Under the pieces are notes generated by a model. The model worked only from the letters and a program-made list of their open reading frames with translations, did not search any database and had not been told where the DNA came from. DNA of 64,000 nucleotides, taken from contig JBEBGL010000002.1 of NCBI GenBank assembly GCA_040081465.1, positions 256,336 through 320,335 on the forward strand. Reading direction: 5' to 3'. This DNA comes from UBA668 sp040081465. GTDB taxonomy: Bacteria; Actinomycetota; Acidimicrobiia; Acidimicrobiales; Ilumatobacteraceae. Position numbers and translations under genes: made by a program. This document shows positions 16,542 to 25,515 of this stretch, one piece after another (the first letter of the stretch is position 1; each line of letters begins with the position of its first letter).

Positions 16542-18278
16542 ATGTTGGTCCGACTTCTCCGTACATACCTGGCCCGTTACCGCAAGCAGCTGATCGTGGT
16601 CGTGGTCTTGCAAGCGGTGCAGACCGTTGCGGCGCTTTTCTTGCCGACCCTGAACGCCGACATCATCGACCGCGGTGTGGCGACGGGCGACACCGGCTAC
16701 ATCTGGAAGCACGGCGGCGTGATGCTGGCCGTCAGCGTGGCGCAGATCGGTTTTGCGATCTTCGCCGTCTACTACGGGTCGAAAGTCGCCATGGCGTTTG
16801 GTCGCGACATTCGCAGCGCGCTGTTTACCCGTGTCACCGAGTTCTCGGCTCGTGAGGTCACAACGTTCGGACCACCAAGCCTCATCACGCGAGTCACCAA
16901 CGACGTGTCGCAGGTGCAGATGCTCGTGCAAATGACCTGCACCCTTCTAATCGCGGCACCGATGGTTGCTGCTGGCGGACTGGTGATGGCGTTGCGCGAG
17001 AACGCGCGTCTGACGCTGATCCTGGCCGTCGCCATTCCGGTACTGATCATCAGCCTCGGATCGATCATCGCGCGCATGATTCCGACGTTCCGACAAATGC
17101 AAGTGCGCATCGACGACATGAACCGCGTGCTGCGTGAACAGATCAGCGGCATCCGCGTCGTGCGCGCATTCGTGCGCGAGCCGTTCGAGTCGGAACGATT
17201 CGGTCGCAGCAACAAGCAGCTCACCTCCGTCGCCCTGCGCGGTGGTCGCCTGATGGGACTGATGTTTCCGACGGCGATCGCCATCGTCAACTTGGCAAGC
17301 GTGACGGCCGTGTACTTCGGAGCGAACCTGGTCAACGGCGGCGACATGAAGATTGGTTCGCTGATTGCGTTTCTCAGTTACCTGTTGCAGATTCTGATGT
17401 CGGTGATGCTGGCCACTTACATGGCCGCACTGGTGCCGCGAGCGTCGGTGAGCGCCGAGCGCATTCAGGAAGTTCTCGACACGCCGTCGAGCGTTGCCGA
17501 CGGCGACGACCCAATACTGCAGTTGCCCGAGCATGCATCAGTCGAACTGCGCTCCGCCGGTTTCCAGTATCCGGGAGCTGAACATCCCGTGCTTGCCGAC
17601 GTTTCGTTCCGGTGCGAAGCCGGCCAGACGACAGCGATCATCGGCAGCACCGGCTCTGGCAAGACAACGCTGATCAGCTTGGTCGCTCGCCTCTTCGACG
17701 TGACCAGTGGTGCCGTGCTGATTAATGGTGTCGACGTGCGCGAACTCGCGACCGACGCGCTGTGGCAGCGCATTGGGCTGATGCCTCAGCGGCCGTACTT
17801 GTTCGGGGGAACAGTCGCCAGCAACCTTCGCTATGGCAAACCCGATGCGACCGACGACGAGTTGTGGGAGGCACTCGAAGTTGCGCAAGCTGCCGACTTC
17901 GTGCGCGAGATGCCCGATGGGCTGCACGCTCACATCGCGCAAGGCGGCAGCAACGTGTCGGGCGGGCAACGCCAACGTCTAGCGATCGCCCGAGCGTTGG
18001 TGCGCAAGCCCGCGATCCTGCTGTTCGACGACTCGCTGTCGGCGCTCGACATGGTTACCGACGCCCGACTGCGCGCCGCGCTAGTGCCGCACACGCGCGA
18101 CGCGGCCGTGCTGATCGTGTCGCAACGAGTGACCAGCATCAAGCACGCCGACCAGATCCTCGTACTCGAAGATGGCGAGCAGGTCGGCCTCGGCACGCAT
18201 GACGAACTACTGCAGTCGTGCCCGACTTACGTCGAGATTGTGCACTCGCAGCTCACCGACGACGAGGCGGCAGCGTGA
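16542..18278 (+). CDS. ABC exporter subunit with degenerate ATPase site (half-transporter 1)
   Basis: The 578-residue product is a type IV ABC half-exporter: six membrane helices in residues 1-310, then an ATPase domain. Walker A is GSTGSGKTT (about 368) and the signature is VSGGQRQR (about 472). Walker B reads ILLFDDSLSALD, with Asp497 where the catalytic Glu normally sits, and the switch His is replaced by Gln528 (VSQRVTSI). These changes mark the degenerate partner of heterodimeric exporters such as TM287/288 or BmrCD. The stop overlaps the next gene's GTG (GTGA), so the pair is coupled. The ATG at 16542 begins MLVRLLRTYLARYRKQ, a normal exporter N-terminus. The substrate is unknown; multidrug or lipid export is typical of the family. 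Confidence 0.93.
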   Translation: MLVRLLRTYLARYRKQLIVVVVLQAVQTVAALFLPTLNADIIDRGVATGDTGYIWKHGGVMLAVSVAQIGFAIFAVYYGSKVAMAFGRDIRSALFTRVTEFSAREVTTFGPPSLITRVTNDVSQVQMLVQMTCTLLIAAPMVAAGGLVMALRENARLTLILAVAIPVLIISLGSIIARMIPTFRQMQVRIDDMNRVLREQISGIRVVRAFVREPFESERFGRSNKQLTSVALRGGRLMGLMFPTAIAIVNLASVTAVYFGANLVNGGDMKIGSLIAFLSYLLQILMSVMLATYMAALVPRASVSAERIQEVLDTPSSVADGDDPILQLPEHASVELRSAGFQYPGAEHPVLADVSFRCEAGQTTAIIGSTGSGKTTLISLVARLFDVTSGAVLINGVDVRELATDALWQRIGLMPQRPYLFGGTVASNLRYGKPDATDDELWEALEVAQAADFVREMPDGLHAHIAQGGSNVSGGQRQRLAIARALVRKPAILLFDDSLSALDMVTDARLRAALVPHTRDAAVLIVSQRVTSIKHADQILVLEDGEQVGLGTHDELLQSCPTYVEIVHSQLTDDEAAA

Positions 18279-20176
18279 GCCAGCCAGCAACACCCGCGCC
18301 ACCAGCGAGCACCAGCGAGTTGCGCGGCGGCCGCATGCACACGATCGGCGTGCCAACCGAGAAGTCGAAAGACTTCGGCGTGACCACCCGACGGCTGCTC
18401 GGCCGACTCGGACCCGAGAAGCCGAAAGCAATCCTGGTCGTGCTGTCAGGTGTATTCAGTGCCGGCCTCATCGTCTCGGGACCGAAGGTGCTCGGGCATG
18501 CGACCAACCTGATCTTCGACGGTCTCACCAACCGCAACGAAGGTGGCGCCGGCATCGACTTCGCTGCGTTGCATCGCGTTCTGTGGTTCGCGGTCGGGCT
18601 GTACCTGGTGGGCTACGTGTTCTCGTACCTGCAGGCGTTCCTGTTGGCGGGCGTGGTGCAGCGCACCATGTTGCGCTTGCGCGAAGACGTCGAGGCGAAG
18701 TTGCACGCAATGCCGTTGTCGTACCTCGACACCCAGGCTCGCGGTGACCTGTTGAGCCGCGTGACCAACGACATCGACAACGTTTCGCAGAGCACGCAAC
18801 AATCGCTCAGTCAGCTACTGACCGGCGTGTTCACCATCTCTGGCACGTTGGTGATGATGCTGCTGATCTCGTGGCAGTTGGCCATCGTTGCGATCATCAC
18901 CGTGCCGGTCTCGGTCTTCGTGATGAAGAGCATCGCCAGCCATTCACGCAGCCGCTTCATCGCGCAGTGGAAACACACCGGAACGCTGAACGCGCACGTA
19001 GAGGAAACATTCACCGGCCATCCGATCATGAAGGCGTTCGGTCGCCAGCGCGAGGCACAAGCGCGCTTCGATGCGACCAACGAAGAGCTGTACAAGGCGG
19101 GCTTCTCGGCGCAGTTCATCAGTGGCTGCGTGCAACCGGCGACGGTGCTGATCGGCAACCTCAACTACATCGCAATCGCCGTGCTCGGCGGTTTACGAGT
19201 CGCCAACGGCACGCTCGGCCTCGGCGACGTGCAGGCATTCATCCAGTACTCGCGTCAGTTCGCGCAACCGCTTACACAAACGGCCTCGATGATCAACGTG
19301 TTGCAATCCGGGATTGCATCGGCCGAGCGAGTGTTCGAGATTCTCGACGCGCCAGAGCAATCGGCCGACCCAACCTTCCACGACTCGCACCAAGCACGAG
19401 CAACAACGGCGCCAGTGGACCGCATAGGTCGCATCGAGTTCGACGACGTCTCGTTCAGCTACCGAGCCGACGTGCCGTTGATCGAGCACCTGTCATTGGT
19501 TGCCGAACCTGGGCAGACGGTCGCGATCGTCGGACCAACCGGTGCCGGCAAGACGACGCTCGTGAACCTGATCATGCGGTTCTACGAACTCGATGCCGGT
19601 CGCATCACGCTCGACGGGCGCGACATCACGACCATGCGTCGTTACGAACTGCGCAGCCAGATCGGCATGGTGTTGCAGGACGCTTGGCTGTTCGGCGGCA
19701 CGATTCGCGAGAACATCGCCTACGGCAACGTCACCGCTAGCGAGGAAGAAGTACTCGCGGCGGCCAAGGCGTGCTACGTCGATCGCTTTGTGCACTCGCT
19801 GCCCGCGGGCTACGACACAGTGCTCGACGACGAAGGCGGGTCGGTAAGCGCCGGCGAGCGGCAGCTGATCACGATCGCTCGGGCGTTCCTAGCGAACCCG
19901 TCGATCCTGATCCTCGATGAAGCAACCAGCTCGGTCGACACGCGTACGGAGGTGCTGATTCAGAGAGCCATGTCGAAGCTGCGCGGCGGTCGCACCAGCT
20001 TCGTGATTGCACATCGACTGTCGACGATTCGCGACGCAGACACGATCTTGGTGATGGACAGCGGCCGCATAGTCGAACAGGGTTCGCATCACGAACTGCT
20101 CGCGCAGGGCGGTGCCTACTTGGCGCTCTACAACGCCCAGTTCAGCGGCGCGGCAGTCGACATTGACGTTGACTAA
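18275..20176 (+). CDS. ABC exporter subunit with canonical Walker B (half-transporter 2)
   Basis: The 633-residue partner has a 50-60-residue N-terminal extension, six membrane helices and an ATPase domain. Walker A is GPTGAGKTT and Walker B is ILILDEATSSVD with catalytic Glu549. The switch His580 (IAHRLSTI) is present. Its signature is altered to VSAGERQL (about 524). In a heterodimer this signature faces the degenerate Walker B of the first subunit, while the first subunit's intact VSGGQRQR faces this functional Walker B. The motif losses therefore fall in one site and leave one active site. The GTG at 18275 overlaps the upstream stop; an ATG at 18335 is the alternative start. Confidence 0.93.
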   Translation: MSQPATPAPPASTSELRGGRMHTIGVPTEKSKDFGVTTRRLLGRLGPEKPKAILVVLSGVFSAGLIVSGPKVLGHATNLIFDGLTNRNEGGAGIDFAALHRVLWFAVGLYLVGYVFSYLQAFLLAGVVQRTMLRLREDVEAKLHAMPLSYLDTQARGDLLSRVTNDIDNVSQSTQQSLSQLLTGVFTISGTLVMMLLISWQLAIVAIITVPVSVFVMKSIASHSRSRFIAQWKHTGTLNAHVEETFTGHPIMKAFGRQREAQARFDATNEELYKAGFSAQFISGCVQPATVLIGNLNYIAIAVLGGLRVANGTLGLGDVQAFIQYSRQFAQPLTQTASMINVLQSGIASAERVFEILDAPEQSADPTFHDSHQARATTAPVDRIGRIEFDDVSFSYRADVPLIEHLSLVAEPGQTVAIVGPTGAGKTTLVNLIMRFYELDAGRITLDGRDITTMRRYELRSQIGMVLQDAWLFGGTIRENIAYGNVTASEEEVLAAAKACYVDRFVHSLPAGYDTVLDDEGGSVSAGERQLITIARAFLANPSILILDEATSSVDTRTEVLIQRAMSKLRGGRTSFVIAHRLSTIRDADTILVMDSGRIVEQGSHHELLAQGGAYLALYNAQFSGAAVDIDVD

Positions 20177-20186
20177 GAGACGTTGC

Positions 20187-22130
20187 CTAGACCGCAACGA
20201 TGTGGACGAACGTGTCGTTGAAGCACGCACCATTACCTAGTGCGTCGCCGGTTGCTGGCGTCAGTGCGTTGACGCCCAAGCCATCGGGATGATTACGCAG
20301 CCACACGCCCTTGCTCATCACGGCGACGCCCGGCGCAGTATCGGTGTTGACTTCTAGCGGAACGACGATGCTGCCTTGTTCGTTACTCACGCGAACCCGC
20401 GCGCCTGCCTGGAGACCGCGCCGCTCCGCGTCGACGGGATTCAGCAAGATGGCGGGCGACGGGCTTTGGAACTCGCCGAACATCGAGTTGACCAACTTCG
20501 ACGTTGCCGGCGAGATCAGCAGTAGCGAACCTTCCGGCGCCGGGACGGGCACGTAGCGCGGCACACCCTGATCGGCGTCGACGAGTCGTGCACGTCCGTC
20601 GTGCGGGAACGTGTCCACGAACTGTCGACTCGGAACTGGCACAGCGCGCGGACCCGGGTCTTCGACGGCCACAGACTTGTCGGCTGCCGACCAGTCGAAC
20701 CCCATCGCGCGAGCCATCGTCAATCCGGTCTCGTCGTTCGATCGACTCTCGCCTACTGGCGCGATAACTGCTTTAACAGGCATGACGACGAGCGATCCAT
20801 AGCCGGAGTTCACATCCTCGATCTCGAAGCTGGTGGTCGCAGGCAATACGACGTCGGCGAAGCGAGTTGTGTCGGTGAGCACCTGCTCGTGCACGACGGT
20901 GAACACATCGTCGCGACTGAACGCGGCGATCACGGCCTGCTGATCCGGGCACATCACCAACGGGTTCGCGCCTTGCACGAAAAGCACGTTGCACGGATCG
21001 GCCGAGCCGGGCGCCATCCACTGGCCGACCTGATGCAGCGGCACGGTGCGTCGTTGCGGACCGTCGAACGCTTCTTGCGGCCAACGACGTCGAGGCTTCG
21101 CGGCGCCGGTTGATGTTGACCCGATCACACCACTACCCGGAACGCCGAACGAACCGATCAGCATCGGCAACGACAGAATCGCGCGACACGCGGCGCCGCC
21201 GTTCGCATTGCGCTCTTGGCCCCAGCCGATGCGCAGCATCGCTGGGCTAGTGCTCCCCCACAGATTCGCCAGCGTGACAATGTCTGCCGCGGCGAGCCCG
21301 GTAACTTCCGCAGCGCGCTCGAGGTTCCACTCGGCAGCGCCATCGATGAACTCATCTGCCCCCTCGGTGTGCGCGGCGATGAAGTCGTCGTTCAGCATGT
21401 TGTGCTGTTTCCAGTAGTGCGCGATTGCAAGCGCGAGCACAGTGTCGGTGCCGGGACGAATTGCGAGGTGCAAGTCGCAGCGCTTGGCCATCGCTGTGCG
21501 GCGCGGGTCGATGACGACGACCTTGGCGCCGTTGGCCACGGCTTGCTGAACGAGCGGCGGGAAGTGCGTGTTGCTGACGGTCGGGTTCGCGCCCCAGATC
21601 ACGACCAGCTTGCTGTTCACGACATCGAGCGGATCGGCCGACGCCATCGCGCCGAACACGCTCTGCCACGACACGCCCATCGTGTGCGCACAGATCGTGT
21701 GCTCGCAGATCGTCGCGCCGATGGCGGCGAAGAACGCTTCCGTGAGGCTGGCCCGTTCAAGCGTCGCCGCCGATGAGTTATAGGTGAAGGCGACAACGGC
21801 GTCGGGTCCCCTGGTGTCGATCGCCGAGCGCATCCGATCACTGATCAGCGCTGTCGCTTCCTCCCAAGTCGACTGACGGAACTCGCCGCTCCCCTTCGCA
21901 CCGGTTCGAATCAACGGCGTCAGCACACGCTCGGGCGCGTACACCCGCTGCGCATGACGCTTGACCTTCGAGCAGATCCATCCGTCGGTGAACGGATTCT
22001 CCGGAGCCGCATCGATGTTCGTGATACGGCCAGCGGTCACGGTCACAGCAAGCGAGCAAGCATCCGGACAATCAAGCGTGCACATCGTGTGAACGATTTG
22101 AGTGTCGGGTCCGTCGTCAGTCACCGTCAT
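20187..22130 (-). CDS. Molybdopterin-dependent oxidoreductase with an N-terminal 4Fe-4S site
   Basis: The 647-residue protein belongs to the DMSO-reductase/formate-dehydrogenase superfamily. Cys17, Cys21, Cys25 and Cys53 (CTLDCPDAC...WICSKV) form the 4Fe-4S site. A bis-MGD core follows, with LVVIWGANPTVSNTHFPPL, VVIDPRRTAMAKRCDLHLAI and FADVVLPATTSFE, and the C-terminal molybdopterin-binding domain covers about 530-645. The metal ligand may be the Cys in EHTICAHTMG. No Tat signal is visible, so it is probably cytoplasmic. The substrate is unknown. It diverges from the ETF/FixC operon over a 103-nt gap, which hints at a shared redox role. Confidence 0.88.
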   Translation of the reverse strand: MTVTDDGPDTQIVHTMCTLDCPDACSLAVTVTAGRITNIDAAPENPFTDGWICSKVKRHAQRVYAPERVLTPLIRTGAKGSGEFRQSTWEEATALISDRMRSAIDTRGPDAVVAFTYNSSAATLERASLTEAFFAAIGATICEHTICAHTMGVSWQSVFGAMASADPLDVVNSKLVVIWGANPTVSNTHFPPLVQQAVANGAKVVVIDPRRTAMAKRCDLHLAIRPGTDTVLALAIAHYWKQHNMLNDDFIAAHTEGADEFIDGAAEWNLERAAEVTGLAAADIVTLANLWGSTSPAMLRIGWGQERNANGGAACRAILSLPMLIGSFGVPGSGVIGSTSTGAAKPRRRWPQEAFDGPQRRTVPLHQVGQWMAPGSADPCNVLFVQGANPLVMCPDQQAVIAAFSRDDVFTVVHEQVLTDTTRFADVVLPATTSFEIEDVNSGYGSLVVMPVKAVIAPVGESRSNDETGLTMARAMGFDWSAADKSVAVEDPGPRAVPVPSRQFVDTFPHDGRARLVDADQGVPRYVPVPAPEGSLLLISPATSKLVNSMFGEFQSPSPAILLNPVDAERRGLQAGARVRVSNEQGSIVVPLEVNTDTAPGVAVMSKGVWLRNHPDGLGVNALTPATGDALGNGACFNDTFVHIVAV

Positions 22131-22142
22131 GAACCGACTCTA
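22131..22142 (-). promoter_or_regulatory. Candidate leaderless -10 for the molybdopterin oxidoreductase
   Basis: TAGAGT (22142-22137 on the minus strand) ends 6 nt before the ATG at 22130. No good -35 is visible. Confidence 0.4.
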
Positions 22143-22220
22143 CATCCGCCCCCAAGATCAGCGTTTGAGCACTTTCGCGCACGCCTGCGGTGCACCACCG
22201 TGCAAACGTTGGGCTATCGC

Positions 22221-22233
22221 TAGTCTGCGGTTC
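22221..22233 (+). promoter_or_regulatory. Candidate leaderless -10 for the ETF/FixC/mft operon
   Basis: TAGTCT (22221-22226) ends 7 nt before the ATG at 22234. This would be the single promoter of a six-gene overlapping operon. No convincing -35 hexamer is seen. Confidence 0.4.
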
Positions 22234-23130
22234 ATGATCGCCGTGGTGGTGGTGAGGGATGGGTTGCTTCCCGCCGGAGGCGCCGAAACCGTGGCCGAAT
22301 GTGCGGGCCGGGCTGTCCTAATCGGTTCGCAAGCTTCGATCGCGGCCGTAGCGCTGCACGGCATCGCCGTTGAGCTGACGCTCGTCGAGCGCGATTCGTT
22401 TCAACCGGCTTCCTTCGCTGGCGACCTCGCCGCAATTCTCGCGGATGAGTCGATCGTGGTGCTGCCCGCCTCCCCCGACGGGCGCGACCTCGCACCGCGT
22501 CTTGCTGCTGGGTTGCAACGGCCGCTGCACGCTGGCGCGACCGCCGTCAACGCCGACCGCGTCGATCTTGTGCGTAACGGCGGGCGAGATCTTCACCGCG
22601 TTGTGCCTGCTGATCGATTCGTCGCCACGCTGCAACCCGGCGCGCGCGGTGTCATCGTCGAGCAACTGCTGCCTGCTCCAGCGACAAGAAACGTTGTCTC
22701 TCCGGCAACACAACTTGTCGATGCTGTAGTCACCGCTGTGCTTCCGCCTGATCCGGCGACTGTTGATCTTGCTGAGGCGGCTCGCATTGTTGGCGGTGGC
22801 GCTGGGCTTGATGGTCCCGAGCGGATGCAACAACTCGCCGAGATCGGCCTGAAGCTTGGTGCCAGTGTCGGTGCTACTCGTGTTGTCACCGATCGTGGCT
22901 GGGCGGCTCATGAGCGGCAGATCGGCACCACCGGAGTCGTCGTTTCGCCACACCTCTATATGGCGTTCGGAATCGCAGGCGCCGTTCAGCACACCAGCGG
23001 ACTCGGCGACCCTGCCCACATCGTGTCGGTGAACACTGATCCGCATTGCCCGATGATGCAACTCGCCGACCTTGCCATCGTCAGCGACGCGAACGAAACC
23101 ATCGATGCACTTCAGGCACTACTCGCATGA
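22234..23130 (+). CDS. Electron transfer flavoprotein alpha subunit (FixB-like)
   Basis: The 298-residue product is an ETF-alpha. The C-terminal FAD-binding domain is clear: IVGGGAGLDGPERMQQLAEI, then GASVGATRVVTDRGW, GTTGVVVSPHLYMAFGIAGA and QHTSG, with SVNTDPHCPMMQLADL near the end. Together with ETF-beta it would bind FAD and carry electrons between dehydrogenases and a FixC-type quinone reductase. It heads an operon FixB-FixC-FixX-FixA-mftE-mftF in which every start overlaps the previous stop. ETF pairs of this kind have been noted beside mycofactocin genes in actinobacteria. Confidence 0.9.
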   Translation: MIAVVVVRDGLLPAGGAETVAECAGRAVLIGSQASIAAVALHGIAVELTLVERDSFQPASFAGDLAAILADESIVVLPASPDGRDLAPRLAAGLQRPLHAGATAVNADRVDLVRNGGRDLHRVVPADRFVATLQPGARGVIVEQLLPAPATRNVVSPATQLVDAVVTAVLPPDPATVDLAEAARIVGGGAGLDGPERMQQLAEIGLKLGASVGATRVVTDRGWAAHERQIGTTGVVVSPHLYMAFGIAGAVQHTSGLGDPAHIVSVNTDPHCPMMQLADLAIVSDANETIDALQALLA

Positions 23131-24428
23131 CTGATGTCGATGTCATCGTCGTTGGTGGCGGACCCGCCGGTTCGTGCGCGGCAATCGTTGCTGCTCGCGC
23201 CGGACTGTCGGTCGTACTTCTAGAGCGCGGCCCATTCCCCGGCAGCAAGAACATGTACGGCGGTGTCGTGTACCCGCGCATTCTCGACGAGCTGATTCCG
23301 AACTGGTGGGAGGAAGCGCCGATCCAACGTTGGGTCACGCGGCGCTCGACGATGCTGCTCACAGAAACGCAGGCGCTCACCGTCGACTTCCGCACCGAAG
23401 CGTGGGGCAAGGCGCCGTACAACGGGGCAACTGCGTATCGCCCCGACTTCGACCACTGGCTCGCGGGTCACGCCGAAGCTGCTGGCGCGCAACTGCTGAC
23501 GAGCACAACCGTCACCGGCTTGTTGCGCGACGCCAACGGCGCGGTTGTCGGCGTCACCACTGATCGACCCGACGGCGACCTGCGTGCGCGTGTCGTCATC
23601 GCGTGCGATGGCGTAAACAGCTTCCTCGCCAAGGAAGCCGGGCTCTACGAGCACACGGATGCGAAGCACTTCACGCTTGGCGTGAAGGAAACTCTGGCGC
23701 TTCCGAAGGAAGTCATCGACGAACGCTTCGGTGTGCGCGGTCGCGAAGGCGTCGACATCGAGATCATCGGCGGCACCGGCGCCGTCAACGGTGGTGGGTT
23801 CGTCTACACCAACCTCGAGACCGTGGCAGTCGGAGTCGTGTTGAAGATCTCGAAGTTGGCGAGCCAGTCAATGCGGCCCGAACAGATCATCGCCAACCTG
23901 AAAGCCCACCCTGGCATCGCTCCGCTAATAGAGGGCGGAGAGATAAAGGAGTACTCGGCGCACCTGATTCCCGAGGCCGGCTTGAAGATGATGCCGAAGA
24001 TGACCACCGATGGAATGTTGGTAGCTGGCGATGCGGCGGCGCTGTGCCTTGCGGCGGGCATCTGGCTGGAGGGCGTCAACTTCGCAATGGCGAGCGGCAT
24101 GTACGCAGGTGAGTCGGCGGCCGAAGCGATCAAGGTGAGCGACGTCAGCGCGGCAGGCCTTGGCGGATACCAACGTCGGCTCAGCGAGACGTTCGTGCTG
24201 AAAGACCATCGCAAGTTGCGCCGAGCACCAGAACTCGTGTTGAGCGATCGTGTGCAGCACCTCTATCCACAGATGATCGCCAATGTCGTCGAGCGCATGT
24301 TCCGCATCGACAACCCCGCGCCGAAGCCCGGACTACGGCGCATTCTCAATCAAGAACGCAAGCGTGCGGGCATCAAGCGGCGCGACCTGATGCGTGACAC
24401 GCTCGACGGCTACCGGAGTTTCGGATGA
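23127..24428 (+). CDS. FixC-like flavoprotein dehydrogenase (ETF-quinone oxidoreductase family)
   Basis: The 433-residue protein has an N-terminal dinucleotide motif VIVVGGGPAGSCAAIVAARA with ERG at the end of beta-2, an FAD-binding GMLVAGDAAALCL segment around residue 300 and the C-terminal region seen in FixC and ETF-QO. It lacks its own iron-sulfur domain, which is supplied by the next gene (FixX-like), as in FixABCX. Together they should pass electrons from ETF to quinone. The ATG overlaps the ETF-alpha stop (ATGA). The frame is open further upstream, but those codons lie in the ETF-alpha gene. Confidence 0.92.
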   Translation: MTDVDVIVVGGGPAGSCAAIVAARAGLSVVLLERGPFPGSKNMYGGVVYPRILDELIPNWWEEAPIQRWVTRRSTMLLTETQALTVDFRTEAWGKAPYNGATAYRPDFDHWLAGHAEAAGAQLLTSTTVTGLLRDANGAVVGVTTDRPDGDLRARVVIACDGVNSFLAKEAGLYEHTDAKHFTLGVKETLALPKEVIDERFGVRGREGVDIEIIGGTGAVNGGGFVYTNLETVAVGVVLKISKLASQSMRPEQIIANLKAHPGIAPLIEGGEIKEYSAHLIPEAGLKMMPKMTTDGMLVAGDAAALCLAAGIWLEGVNFAMASGMYAGESAAEAIKVSDVSAAGLGGYQRRLSETFVLKDHRKLRRAPELVLSDRVQHLYPQMIANVVERMFRIDNPAPKPGLRRILNQERKRAGIKRRDLMRDTLDGYRSFG

Positions 24429-24709
24429 CGCCCGGCAACTTCCTCGAGACGATGGAGACGGCCGAGTTCCGCGTCAGCCCCGACGCGCACATCGTTGTCG
24501 ATAGCGCGATCTGTGCCGATTGCACAACGCGCGAGTGCGTCGTCGCCTGTCCGGCGAACTTGTTCGTCCCCACCGCAGATGGTGGCGTCGTCTTCAACTA
24601 CGAGCAGTGCTTCGAATGCGGCACCTGCTACATGGTCTGCACGCAAGAAGGCGCGATCAAGTGGGACTACCCAGCCGGCGGCTATGGCGTGGTGTTTCAT
24701 CGAACATGA
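24425..24709 (+). CDS. FixX-like ferredoxin
   Basis: The 94-residue product is a small iron-sulfur protein. Its two Cys groups are Cys30/33/38/42 (CADCTTRECVVACP) and Cys62/65/68/72 (CFECGTCYMVC). FixX and the ETF-QO C-terminal domain share this layout and use it to hold one or two 4Fe-4S clusters that feed electrons to quinone. The ATG overlaps the FixC stop, and its own stop overlaps the ETF-beta start (ATGA), so the four proteins are probably made in fixed ratio. Confidence 0.93.
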   Translation: MTPGNFLETMETAEFRVSPDAHIVVDSAICADCTTRECVVACPANLFVPTADGGVVFNYEQCFECGTCYMVCTQEGAIKWDYPAGGYGVVFHRT

Positions 24710-25515
24710 GTGAAATCTCTCCGACGACGGAGATTGTCGTGTGTCTGAAGTGGGTATTCCAGGTCAATGAGCCGAGCGATGCGCGTTTCGCGGGAATGTC
24801 ACCAGCCGATCACGCAGCACTCGAGTTGGCACTGCAATGTGCAGAACACATTGGCGGCGAGGTCACTGCCGTCACGGTCGGACCGCTCGCAGCCGACACT
24901 GTGCTGCGCGAGGCCCTCGCATGCGGCGTCGCTCACGCAGTTCGAATCGACGCACCAACCGCGACCGACAGTGCCGACGTTGCCACGATGATCGCATCAA
25001 CAGCAGACAAGGCGTCGTGGATCTGGTGCGGCGACTACTCGACCGACAACGGAAGTGGCAGCGTGCCCAGCTTTCTCGCCGCTGACTTACAAGCCCGCCA
25101 GGCGCTCGGCGTGATCAACGTCTCGTTCGAGGGTGAGGGTGTCAGCGCGACCCGTCGCATTGATGGCGGTCGTCGTGAAGTGCTCGACGTTCGCGCTCCA
25201 GCAGTGATCAGTGTCGAGGGCGCGACGGCGCGCCTCCGTCGGGCCAGCCTCGCGGCGCTGCGCACCGCGGCGACTGCGGCAATCGACGTCGTGACGCCGG
25301 CGACTCCAATTCGCACCACGCAACACACCGTCCACACGTACCGACCGCGAGCGCGAGCGCTGGCCGCGCCTAGTGCATCCGACGCATTGGATCGGGTGCG
25401 CGCGCTCACGATGAGCGGAGCGACAGCGACAGCGCAACACGATGTCGAGACACTGGCTCCAGCGGATGCGGCAGCCCGCATCGTGGACGCACTTCGCGAC
25501 TGGGGCTATCTGTGA
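24706..25515 (+). CDS. Electron transfer flavoprotein beta subunit (FixA-like)
   Basis: The 269-residue product is an ETF-beta. It starts MSEISPTTEIVVCLKWVFQV, has the AMP-site-like DHAALELALQ...GGEVTAVTVGP region and the DYSTDNGSGSVPSFLAADL segment. The C-terminal 70 residues are divergent and Ala/Arg/Thr-rich compared with usual ETF-beta. It overlaps the FixX stop by four bases and the mftE GTG by four bases. Confidence 0.88.
   Translation: MSEISPTTEIVVCLKWVFQVNEPSDARFAGMSPADHAALELALQCAEHIGGEVTAVTVGPLAADTVLREALACGVAHAVRIDAPTATDSADVATMIASTADKASWIWCGDYSTDNGSGSVPSFLAADLQARQALGVINVSFEGEGVSATRRIDGGRREVLDVRAPAVISVEGATARLRRASLAALRTAATAAIDVVTPATPIRTTQHTVHTYRPRARALAAPSASDALDRVRALTMSGATATAQHDVETLAPADAAARIVDALRDWGYL

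Noticed and set aside
22131..22233. Search for a short mftA-like precursor gene near the mft operon
   Set aside because: No frame encoding the expected C-terminal IDGMCGVY-type ending was seen in this gap, nor between 27553 and 28052. The mft genes here therefore appear to lack their precursor locally.
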